A stretch of 64,000 nucleotides of DNA from Rhytidiadelphus loreus (lineage: Eukaryota; Streptophyta; Bryopsida; Hypnales; Hylocomiaceae), in assembly GCA_947034895.1 (NCBI GenBank), contig OX344764.1, positions 41,852,935 to 41,916,934 of the forward strand, read 5' to 3'. The position numbers and the translations under genes were made by a program. Position 1 is the first letter of the stretch. Each line of letters begins with the position of its first letter. Positions 1-10,608 of this stretch are shown piece by piece. The notes below the pieces were generated by a model, which saw only the letters and a list, made by a program, of their open reading frames with translations, ran no database searches and was not told where the DNA came from.

Positions 1-3000
1 AAATTATTTGATGCAATAGTCATGACTTCCTTTGAGACAATTTTTGTGGTCATGGTTTTCATTGGATGGCTTTTGACCGTGGATTCAATCATGAGTCCAC
101 TTTTTGAGCTTCATTTTATGGTTTGGATCATGTCTATTTTTACCAAGTGCACCCTCTATTCTTCTATATAGAAATAGATATACACATATAAGATATAAAA
201 TATCACCTAAATCAATTTCACTTGATGGTCATTAATAGAATTTTACATTTTTCTTTAAAAGTTGAAATCACCATTAATTTTTACATTAAAAGGGAGACAA
301 TTCACATCAAATGCAATGTATGCTCATAGAATTTGAACTTTTTTCCATAGGTTTATATTAGAATGTAAAACATCATGATGTAAATATTTTACCATGACAT
401 TCTAAAATGAAAAATTAGTATACTACGGCTATAGGTCCAAAGCTCATACTACTATAAAATATTTAATTTTAGGAATTTATAAAAAAATTACATAAGAGAA
501 GAAACTAAACTTGATAAGTTTCATTTAATGAGTTGAGTTTAAATTTTAAAATGAGTATTTTTATGGCTAAAATGAAGATAAAGAAATAAGCATAAGTTGC
601 TAAAATAGTCTAAATGGAGATGCCATTTTAGTGTACAGTTAAGTTGAAAATATTACTAGGAAAGAATACTCAACACCATTCATTGAAAATGAGTCAATGA
701 AAAGAAATATCCACCCTAGAGCTTTCTCTAAAATAATTCAAACAACACTTTTTTTCTCAATGGTTTGAGAATTAATAAAAAACTCTAATAAAAAAATTTA
801 TATAGTTTAAAAATATGTTTATAGAGTTAGAAAACAACTTTTCCAATTGAGGATGTGTTTTCCAAAATTTTAATATGTGATTAAATCCTAAAAAGATTAA
901 TTTACGAGGATTTGTATATAAAATTTTATTTTTTCCAAAATCCCCACACCTTATATTCACCAAATATGGATTTGGGATATTTGGTAGTTTGGTTAAAACT
1001 TCATTTTATATGATGTAATTTACCTACCTACAATCCCACCACATAATCTAAGAAAGTCGAAAAACTTAAGATTGTTGTAGAAATAAGATAGGGTGTTCAT
1101 ACAAGCATAGCAATCATTAATGACCCTCTCTATTTTGTATGCCCAAGTTAAATGATGCACTTACTTGACAAGGCTTCCTAGTTTTGATCTCACTTGCAAC
1201 TATTGTTCACCACCATTACGTTTGCCATTGTATTAAAATTTTGGAAAGCATGGGTGCTTTTTTGTTTTGTCTTTCACAAATTGGCACTCTACTTAAGGAA
1301 TTCCATTGCTAGTTAGAGTTGCAAGTTTTGATGAAATTGCAAATGAATTTGTTCTTCCAAGTATATTAGAATAACAAAATTTGTGATCCATTTTTGTTGC
1401 ATCTTCTTATGTTGAAAGCAACTCCCAAGCAACTCCCAAACAAGAATTGGATGAAAAATGCTTTGCAATCATCTTCTACATTGTTCTCAAGTTATCCAAA
1501 CGCCACTTATTGGCACTAGTGACAATATAGGGATAATAATAATTTATAGATATGCACTTAGGAATTTTCTAATTTTCTAAATTGAAGTAGAAACTAAACT
1601 TGAAAAACTTCATCTCAATAGTTGGGCTCAATTTATTTTTCTTAAACATTTTTTTGCCTAAAGTACACTACATGGATAGTATTGTCCTAATTTAAATATA
1701 GCGTTGCAATAGCATATGCCATTTTACATCCCACTTGAGACATTGATTTATGTTAACTCCATAATGAGGGTGCACGTGCAAAACTTCATTAACAAATGGA
1801 GTCTCGTGCCATTTTCTAAAGCCAATACTATCAACTATGCTTTCAAGGTTCAAATATCCTTGTGAAAATTAAGGCTCAAAGAATTTGGAAATTAAAAAGA
1901 AACAATGAGAGAGTTGAAAGGATTTTGATGCAACCAATGCGGGAACCAATGGGGTTCAAATCTTTGAGGTCTTCATATAGGTGAATGAAAGGTCCAATAT
2001 TGGCTATTGGTCACTATACACTTGCAAGACTTCATTTTGCTAGTACTTGAGAATTGTAATTTTTTGTATTTATTTCTCAAAGATGCAATTACCTATCTTC
2101 TATATGTTGTAAGAATTTTATATTTTTTTTCTCAAATTTTGAAACTACTATGAAATTATGATGAAAAAGTAGAATAATTTGTATTAATTGCAATTGATGC
2201 CCAAAAAATCTTGTTTCTTTTCCGTAAATGTATATTATAGTGTAGGATATCAAGTTGCAATTTTTTTACAATGTCATTCTTGTATTCAAAAATCAATACT
2301 CCATAGTTAATTATAGGCTTGAAGTTCACATTGCTATCAAAATACTACACTAAATAGTGAAATTAGGTTGCCTTAACAATTAGGTTTCCTTACTTCTAGA
2401 AAATCACTTTATAAGCCAACCAATCAACAAATATGTCTACTGTTTTTTCTATTTGTATGCATAGAGGTTCATAAGTCCCACATGCATAAATTTTTAATTC
2501 AAAAAAGTAGTAAATTCTTGTAAAGAAACAATACATATTTATATAGTGTAGAATGTCGAGAAATTAGTGTGGGGCAACCTAATTTCGCTATTTAGTGTAG
2601 TGACAACCTTTAGATAAAACTCATTTAGCAAACTTTTGGAGTGACCATTAGGATTCTGTATGGATAAATATAGGTTCCACTTTGTGACCATAGGATCCAT
2701 TTGAATCAAGGACAAAAACAATGTTGGAATGAAGTTAGGATGAAAATAATGGAATTTCAAAGTCACACAATTAAAATTGAAGTTTTACAAGAGAATTCTT
2801 TTCAATTTAGGAAGTTAAAAAAGTTTTTGAAGTAACCAATAGGAACCTTTGGGGTTCAACAAATTTCAAAAAACAAGGGCAAGAAAAAATTGAATTTTAA
2901 AAAGAAAAAATGAGAAGGTTGAAAAGTTTTCAAAAGTCACCAAAATTACAAATATTCTCCAAATTCTCCAAACTTAAGATGATTTCAATTTTCAAAATAA

Positions 3001-3870
3001 GTAATAAATAAAATATCATCTAATTTCTATTTTGACTTATATAAAAATCAACTCAAATAAGTAGTTCTAAGGCAATCTATATTAGCCCTAAAATATTGCA
3101 TGATTAAAAAAATGTATAGTTAATGACTTCGACTACATCTAGTCATTCATGAACTTCATAATTTTTGGCTAATTTATTTGGTGATAGGAATGCATCCTTC
3201 CATGGTTATTAAATTTATGATTTGAATTAGGAATAATTGCATATTGGAAGGCAAAATGTATAGGAAAATGAATAATGAAGAGAGACATTCTTCTCTGTAA
3301 CTGACTTATCCTAGAAAATTGTGCTATCGAATTAATGTTTGAAGATTTCGAAGGATGATCTTAGAACTCCTAGTTATAAAGGCAATTTGCAAAACATGAT
3401 TATTACGCCTTAGAAAATGAGCTATAAATGTATTGAAATTTAAAAGTTTTTGAGTAATGGTTACAAAGAAGGATAATCTATAGCTTAAGAGACAAAATTG
3501 ACACTTAACCTTCTTACATATGCAATGTGTCAAGTTTAAGGTGTGAACATTCATCAATTTTCTTTTTGTATTTTTGGTCAATTCTATGAATGTCATTTTT
3601 GTATGCTACTAAATTATACCAATTTTTGGACCAATAGATGCATTCTTTGTTTCTACAATGAACAATGAAGTCATCCATCATTCCTTTTAGGTCTCTAGTG
3701 TTCTTCTACGGTTTAACTAAAGGTAGCATGAAGTTTTAGTATCTCCCAAAGGTTTCATGAAGATACCTCAACTAGCAATGCCTCATGTGGAGATACATAA
3801 AGTAATCACACCTAATTTTGACATGTTTCTAAGACCAACCCTTATTGATTCTTGCCTAAAATGTACAATC
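1..3870. other. AT-rich intergenic DNA, no gene recognised
   Basis: This stretch is strongly AT-rich with frequent stops in all frames. The few open frames of 60-90 codons (for example 2539-2766 and 3324-3596 on the minus strand) have low-complexity composition, no recognisable domain and no plausible splice partners. I see no RNA gene, long tandem repeat or convincing transposon end. Confidence 0.7.
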
Positions 3871-3888
3871 TCTACTCACTATGCACTC

Positions 3889-4315
3889 AAAAGAGGCAAT
3901 CACCCCCTTTTTCTTCCCTAAGCCCACCTCAACTGTTGATTATCTCTTGGTCACCCTAGCCATTGATTGTTTTTGGAAAAAACAACCCAGAGCCCTTTCT
4001 TTGCCGTTGATGAGGGTCATTGTGAAAAATTGTCCCCCGTTGATATCGGATACAAATATTCCATATTGTATACCGTATACATGTACAAGATACATGATAC
4101 GGATCAATCAAGATACAATCAATATGTCCCATATTGATTGTATGAAACCTCCACCCTCTCAAAATTATAAGAGGGGTGGTGTGTGTTTGAAAAATCAAGC
4201 TTAATAAAATTATAATATTAAAATTAAAAACAAAAAAAATCAAATTTTAAAATTTTAGAAACCTGAGGGGAAGGAAGGGGGTTATATTTTTTGGAGGGGT
4301 GAATTATTGCCTCTT
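3889..4315. repeat. inverted-repeat element, possible MITE
   Basis: The left end (AAAGAGGCAAT followed by CACCCCC) is matched in inverted orientation near 4270-4315 (GGGGTG ... ATTGCCTCTTT). A related phrase, CACTATGCACTCAAAAGAGG, occurs at about 3877 and again at about 4338 as a direct repeat, so the locus may be a decayed or nested insertion. The interior has near-palindromic AT-rich text (around 4060-4150) and no credible coding region. The superfamily is unclear. Confidence 0.4.
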
Positions 4316-5448
4316 TGGGGTTGTAACACATAGTGTCACTATGCACTCAAAAGAGGTAGTAACTGCCTACATAAAATTAATACTCACTAAGACCAAAATT
4401 TCAAATTTACTTTCAGCATTATGAAAATTCAAATTTTATGGGAATCTAGAATCTCCTTTCCAAAACCAACAACATCCCAACAAAATATTTGCGATTCAAT
4501 ATAATAGGAGCCATCCTCAAACCCTTCTTTGGCTGATTTTACATGTTGTTCCCCTACACGGTCATGGGACCTTTCCACGGCATCCACTCAGACGCCACGG
4601 CTTTGGGCTTCCTCCAGAGAAAACAGGGCCCTATCCACACTGCCGTACTATCGCTGCACCGCCAGCAAGCGTCCCTTCGCCTTTGTCAAAATTGCTCTTT
4701 CTCTTCTTCGCCCTTCGCCCGCAATCCACTTTCTCTCGCAAACTGCCTCATCAGGCAACCCATAACTCTACCAAACCCAAATTGAGCTTTCTGTCCCTCT
4801 GATCTCAGAAGGGTTCAGTGGAATTAGTTGGATTTTGTTGGGTTTGGGGGAATTGCCACTGCATCGCCCCGATTCCGAAGCGAGAATGGCGACGATGAGG
4901 TGCAATGTGGGCGACGATCGATCGGTACTGCGGTAGCGCCTGCCGATGTGCGCCATCAGCCAACGGAACGCCTCGGAAGCTCCGTCCAGGGTCTGACGAT
5001 GAGCAAGTTCCTTGGGTTGCGGATTTCGAGCAAGGGCGTGAAGAGTAGTAGGCATGGGAGTATTCCAACGAATGTGTTTAAGGGCAGCAGCAGAAACAAC
5101 AGCTACAACAAGGTGACGGTCCGTGCTACTGTGGCTGTGGAGACAACGCAGAAGACGGACAATGCCGTCGTGGAGAAGTCGATCAACACCATTCGGTTCT
5201 TGGCGATCGACGCGGTGGAGAAGGCGAATTCAGGGCATCCGGGGTTGCCCATGGGGTGTGCGCCCATGGGACACATTTTGTATGACGAAGTGATGAAGTA
5301 TAATCCGAAGAATCCGTATTCGTTCAATCGAGATCGGTTCGTGCTGTCTGCTGGTCACGGTAAGTGAATTGTATTCGGTACTACTCGTTCTAGAATGATG
5401 TATCGAATCTGGAGTAGCGGTAGTTTGAATCTGCGGGTTATAAAGTAG

Positions 5449-5640
5449 AGGCTCCATTGACCATATAGGTGAGCTTTGAATTGTGCGAATTGTGAAATTA
5501 CTTGATCTATTGACATTAGTCTGTTTGCAATTGTTTTGTAGCTTAACACAAAATAAGTGTGCAAAATTTTAGATGGCGCAAGTTTCTAGATTGGTTTAGG
5601 GGAAAGGTTCAAAGTTCACCTGTATGGTGAATGGAGACCT
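5449..5640 (+). mobile_element. intronic MITE family A, copy 1
   Basis: This about 192-bp element in transketolase intron 1 has imperfect terminal inverted repeats of about 30 bp: the left end starts AGGCTCCATTGACCATATAG and the right end, read in reverse complement, starts AGGTCTCCATTCACCATACAG. It has no coding capacity. The related sequence extends leftward to about 5414, shared with the flank of copy 2. Confidence 0.75.
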
Positions 5641-5693
5641 TACATTATTGCCTCTGGGTTAGCGGTAGTTTGAATATGAGGGCCATTAAGGTA

Positions 5694-5938
5694 GAGGTTC
5701 CATTACCCATGCAGCACATTAAAGGCTCCATTGAACATATAGGTGAGCTTTGAATTGTGCTAATTGTGAAAATACTTTATCTATTGCAGTTAGTTTGTTG
5801 CATACGATATTAGTTTAACACAAAATTAATGTACCAAATTTAAGATTGTGTAAGTTCTGGATTGGTGTAGGGAAAAGTTCAAAGTTCACCTGTATTGTGA
5901 ATGGAACCTCTCCCTTGCTGCATGGTTAATGGAGCCTT
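5694..5938 (+). mobile_element. intronic MITE family A, copy 2
   Basis: This copy lies about 50 bp downstream of copy 1 in the same intron and orientation. Its ends are longer: each carries a double motif, with GGTTCCATTA(C)CCATGCAGCA outside and GGCTCCATTGAACATATAGG inside, mirrored at the right end. The inverted repeats therefore span about 60 bp. The internal sequence matches copy 1. It is non-coding. Confidence 0.75.
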
Positions 5939-6845
5939 TACATTACTCTTAATTCTCCTCCTACCCAATTTTTGACTCTTTTGTACTCTGGTATTTGTTA
6001 TGGTAACAGGATGCATGCTTCAGTATGCCCTTCTCCACCTGGCTGGAGGTATGTCCTTGGTCGCGGACTCATTCAAATTTTGAATCTGTTCTTGATTCGT
6101 AGCGTTTCAATTCTTCCTTTTATTGGCCTCTAGGGTTGCACCACATTTTGTCGTGGGTATGACATGGGGTAATTTTAGGTTGTACTCACACGGTGTTTCT
6201 ATTTACAATCAATGCCATGCGAATAAACTCCCGAATAAGTACCGGTAAAGGACAGATCTTGTTCTTACTTAAAACATAGAGAGGTAAAGGATGAGTTTAA
6301 TAAGTTGCACAGTGTCATAGCAGAAGAATAGAATACAATAATACATGGGTAGTAAATATTATCAATACATGTGGATAACAAAGTAATGTCTATTGACAAA
6401 CCTCATAAAGAACATGGACGTGGACAATGGGAGGAACCAGATGGCTATATCACTTTGTCAACAAATTGGAATCCGATCAGGAGAAACTCTGGCTGTCGCG
6501 TCCAACTAATTGACGGTACTCTCTGTGCAGGTTGAAGATTTGAAGCAATTCAGGCAGTGGGGAAGCAAGACCCCCGGTCACCCCGAGAATTTCGAGAACC
6601 CCGGAATCGAGGTGACCACCGGTCCTCTAGGGCAAGGAATTGCCAACGCCGTGGGCTTGGCTCTGGCCGAAGCCCATTTGGCTGCCCGCTTCAACAAGCC
6701 CGACGCTAACATTGTCGATCACTACACGTAAGAGTCGAATCGATCCTTGGCTGCATGGAATGTCGTGTTACGCTTGAGCATGTCCTAGTATCCCCAGGAC
6801 ATTGACACATTTGACCTGCGTCTTTGGTAAAGTGATGGAAGTAAT

Positions 6846-7068
6846 GTAAGGACTCCATTCACCATACAGTAAAGGAGACGTTCCATTCACCATACAGGTG
6901 ATCCTTGAACCTTTCCTTACATCAATCTAGAAATTCGCACCATCTAAAATTTTGTCACATTTATTTTGTGTTGAGATAAAAATCAATAATTAGCACAAAC
7001 CAAAGCTCACCTGTGTGGTCAATGGAGCATTTAATGTACTGAATGGTTAATGGAGTCTCTACCTTACC
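6846..7068 (-). mobile_element. intronic MITE family A, copy 3 (inverted)
   Basis: This copy in transketolase intron 3 is the reverse complement of copies 1 and 2. It has the same double-motif ends (ACTCCATTCACCATACAG outside, GTTCCATTCACCATACAGGT inside). It ends about 70 bp before the exon 4 acceptor and has no coding capacity. Confidence 0.75.
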
Positions 7069-9172
7069 CGAGATTGCTTCGTGTGTTACCAGGGTTGTAT
7101 TAATCTTAAGTTGTGTGTGAATGTGCTTGAATACAGATACTGCATTGTGGGAGATGGATGCAACATGGAGGGCATCTCCAACGAGGCCGCCTCCCTTGCA
7201 GGTCACTGGGGTCTGGGAAATCTCATCTGCTTCTACGACGACAACCACATCTCCATCGACGGCGACACGGAGATTGCCTTCACCGAAAGCGTGGACGACC
7301 GCTGCGCTGCTCTGGGATGGCACATGATTTGGGTGAAGAACGGCAACACCGGATACGATGAGATTCGTGGCGCCATTGAGGAGGCCAAGTCCGTGACGGA
7401 CAAGCCCACCATGATCAAGGTGACCACCACAATCGGCTTCGGATCGCCCAACAAGGTGAACTCGTATTCCGTGCACGGCGCTGCTTTAGGTAGCAAGGAG
7501 GTCGAGGCCACGAGACAGAACTTGGACTGGCCTTATGAGCCCTTCCACGTTCCAGATGAGGTCAAGAGGTGAGGTTCCATCATTACCAATTTCAATCAGA
7601 GTGCTAGTGTTCACCTTGGATTGACGTTGCAATTTCTTGAATCGAAGAGATTGATATGCCGTTTTGGAAATCGGCGTGTCTAAGTAGGTTTATGATTATG
7701 GCCTTGGATTCTGTTACAGCCACTGGAGTCGCCACATCGACTTGGGAGTCAAGTACCAAAGTGACTGGGAAGCTGCCCTTGAGGTGTACGTTCAGAAGTA
7801 TTCCGAGGAGGGCGCCGAATTCAAGCAGCTCGTCAGCGGTGAATTGCCCGATGGCTGGGACACGACCCTTCCCGTAAGTGAATCGGACGCTTTCCTGTTC
7901 GTTATCAGGGGTCTGCTCAGGGTTCTGCTTCTCGTTTTTTTGAACGATGGCTTTTTTGTTGAAATACCTGTAATAATGTGCTTCCGCAATTTCAGTAATT
8001 TTATGAGAAAGACACAGATAGTATAGATAAAGAAAGTAGTTTGAAATCGCTGTAAGTTTTGATGCTAGCAGAGCTGATTTGTGGTGTTTGTTGTGACCAG
8101 TCCTTCACTCCCGAGGACGCTGGCGATGCCACTCGCAACCTGTCACAGCGATGTCTGAACGCATTGGCACGGACACTTCTCGGATTGATCGGCGGCAGTG
8201 CGGACTTGGCCTCCTCCAACATGACCTTGATGAAGATGTTCGGGACTTCCAGAAAAACTCCCCAGCAGAGCGCAACGTGCGGTTCGGCGTGCGGGAGCAC
8301 GCCATGGGAGCGATCAGCAATGGCATCCAGTAGCACTTGAGCGGTCTGGTCCCGTGCTGCGCCACCTTCTTCATCTTCACGGATTACTTGCGTGCAGCCA
8401 TGCGAATCTCCGCTTTGTCTGAGACTGGCGTGATCTACGTGATGACCCACGACTCCATCGGTCTGGGAGAGGACGGCCCCACGCATCAGCCCATTGAGCA
8501 CTTGGCGAGCTTCCGTGCCATGCCCAACATGTTGATGCTCAGGCCTGCAGATGGAAACGAAACCTCTGGCGCATACAAAGTGGCTGTTTTGAACAGGAAG
8601 AGACCATCTACCTTGGCTCTGTCCAGACAAAAGCTGCCCAACTTGCCTGGCACTTCCGTTGACAACGTCTTGCTCGGGGCATACGCAATCTCTGATGACT
8701 CCTCCAACAACAAGCCGGATTTGATCTTTTAGCTTCCGGATTCGAGCTTGGGATCGCAGCAAAAGCCGCGGATGTCATCAGGAAGGAAGGCAAGACTGTG
8801 AGAGTGGTGTCGTTTGTTTGCTGGGAGCTTTTCGAGGAGCAGAGCGCGGAGTACAAGGAGGGCTTGCTGCCGTCCTCTGTGACTGCCCGCGTGTCTGTTG
8901 AAGCTGGTGCCACTTTCGGTTGGGAGCGGTACGTCGGCTTGGACGGCATGTCTGTTGGAGTGGACCACTTCGGTGCCAGTGCTCCTGCCCGCATCTTGTA
9001 CAAAGAGTTCGGAATCACGGTCGAGAATGTCGTTGCCAAGTCGAAGGAAGTGTTGGCGTGAATGACAGGAAACACAAGAATTTAGACTGTTCTGGTATGG
9101 CTTTTAGTAAAATCCCAGCAAGCAAAGGGAAATCCTAAGTTTTGGAATTGATGAAGGGTGTCAGAATAGAAG

Positions 9173-9869
9173 TACAGTCGAACCTGGATAAGTATTACCT
9201 CGATAAGTGTTAAAACTCTATATGTGTTATGGAGATTTCCGCTCCCTTCAAATTAAGACTAGTAAGTGTTATGTGTTAAGTGTTACGCAATGTCGCGCTC
9301 CCGACTTTGTTAATTTTACCTCAATAAGTGATAAGTTTCCAAAAAAAGGCTTTTCGTAAGAGCCATCGCTTGGGGGGAGATAATTTTGAGGTAAAGTAAT
9401 AGTTCTTAGTTGCAAAGTGACTCTAGATGTCCATTCTAGAAACAAACTAATAGGTAGAATGATGTATTTTTAAGCTCATAAACTAAAAGATAAGTGTACT
9501 TTTAAGTTTATAAACCCAAACTTTGAAGAAGTTTTTGGAGCGAAGACCTAATGACACTATGTTATCTATTAGGAATATTGAAGCACTAGAGAAAGAAGTA
9601 CAATCTTGGCGTGTAGTAGAAACTCGCCAAAGTACTATTGATTCATTCTTTCGACGGACTTACATGAATAATGAATCAATATTTTGTAATTTCATCCATT
9701 TTTTCTATAAATGTTATGTATTTACCTTTTTAATTCTTCTAAAGTGTTGTTTTTTATAAGTGTTACAAATCATCGGCATCACCCTCTATAAGTGTTATGT
9801 GTTACTAGTGTCTAAGTGTTAACTAAAAGGATGCTCCCAACCCCTAACACTTATCGAGGTTCGACTGTA
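9173..9869. mobile_element. pogo/Tigger-like (Tc1-mariner) element, non-autonomous
   Basis: The ends are CAGTCGAACCTGGATAAGT (from 9175) and, in reverse complement, CAGTCGAACCTCGATAAGTG (to 9867). A TA dinucleotide flanks each side (9173-9174 and 9868-9869). CAGT ends with a TA target are typical of pogo/Tigger elements. Subterminal AAGTGTTA motifs repeat many times inside. The open frame 9523-9759 (starting MKKFLERRPNDTML, with QSTIDSFF) looks like the tail end of a transposase, but no DDE core is present. The element starts about 110 bp after the transketolase stop codon. Confidence 0.75.
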
Positions 9870-10608
9870 ATCACGATTGCATTTGGCACTCAAATTTGAG
9901 ATCGGAGAGATCGTTCCGCTTACCAAGTGATCGGTCCACAGATTGAGTTGAGCATTGTTTAGGGCTCCAGCCCTTTAATTTCATCCTTGGTTCGCCGTGG
10001 CAAGCCGATAAATGCTCGGTGCTGGTGGCGACTCGTAGTTGTCTGGCGCAAACTTGTTGCTTTGTGAAATTAGAATCCTGAGGCAGGTTCAGTATAAAAC
10101 ATAAGAAATAATCGCTTCCTCATTGAGACTCCTGGATGATTAGGAGTAAACTTTGCTTTCATTTAGTAATCGGTCCGTTGCTGTTACGTTTCAATTCGCC
10201 ATGGGTCCTATCCTGCTGAAGCTTAACCGCTCGTCACCTAACTGTCAAAAGCTCTCGCACCCGGGTTATTACCGGTACATACATATGTGGAGATCAATAA
10301 CCTAGAGCTTGTCGAAAACTTAAAAAGTCCTCTGTAACATAAAATTCCTTGGAAGAGGCATGTCTCCTTTTCAGAACAGTGCCAACTAAGTTATTTACAG
10401 CAAATTCAATCAAAACTAAAGCTGTGATACATTCGTAAGCGAAGACAAGGGCTTCTTGAATCGAGAATCTCTCCTTTCCATCCGAATTCCAAGGATTCTC
10501 AAAAGGATTCTCTAAAGTGTTACAAATGATTGCTGTGATTTTATGCGTGTTTTTCAGAATTGTTGGTGTGTCCAGAAGTTGGAACTGACAACGATGAAAT
10601 AAAGAAAA
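9870..10608. other. intergenic region upstream of coiled-coil gene
   Basis: This stretch presumably holds the promoter and 5' leader of the gene starting at 10609. A 139-codon minus-strand open frame (10294-10713) overlaps its first exon, shows no recognisable domain and is probably a shadow. No core promoter motif could be assigned with confidence. Confidence 0.4.

Larger units (their letters stand above)
4828..9061 (+). pseudogene. transketolase (plastid type), disrupted
   Basis: Transketolase moves two-carbon ketol units in the Calvin-Benson and pentose phosphate pathways, using thiamine diphosphate. Exons: 4828-5359, 6010-6048, 6531-6727, 7137-7568, 7720-7873, 8101-9061. Exon 1 encodes a Ser/Lys/Arg-rich leader that looks like a plastid transit peptide, then [20 protein letters not shown]. 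The TPP motif (VGDGCNMEG ... DDN) is in exon 4, and the REH and [15 protein letters not shown] motifs are in exon 6. Lesions: the frame breaks near 8242 where one G seems missing; TAG at 8331-8333 interrupts the frame; one T seems missing near 8726-8730, giving TAG at 8730-8732. Exon 2 ends in phase 1 while exon 3 starts in phase 0, and the residues expected between them (Y-D-S-V-Q in plant enzymes) are not encoded, although a degraded version lies just before the exon 3 acceptor. The start is uncertain: another ATG at 4886 lies in a different frame, and an in-frame ATG lies near 4999. Identity is certain; pseudogene versus sequence error is discussed in the findings. Confidence 0.85.

Noticed and set aside
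8001..8762. 253-codon minus-strand open frame
   Set aside because: It is the antisense of transketolase exon 6, where GC-rich codons leave the opposite strand open.
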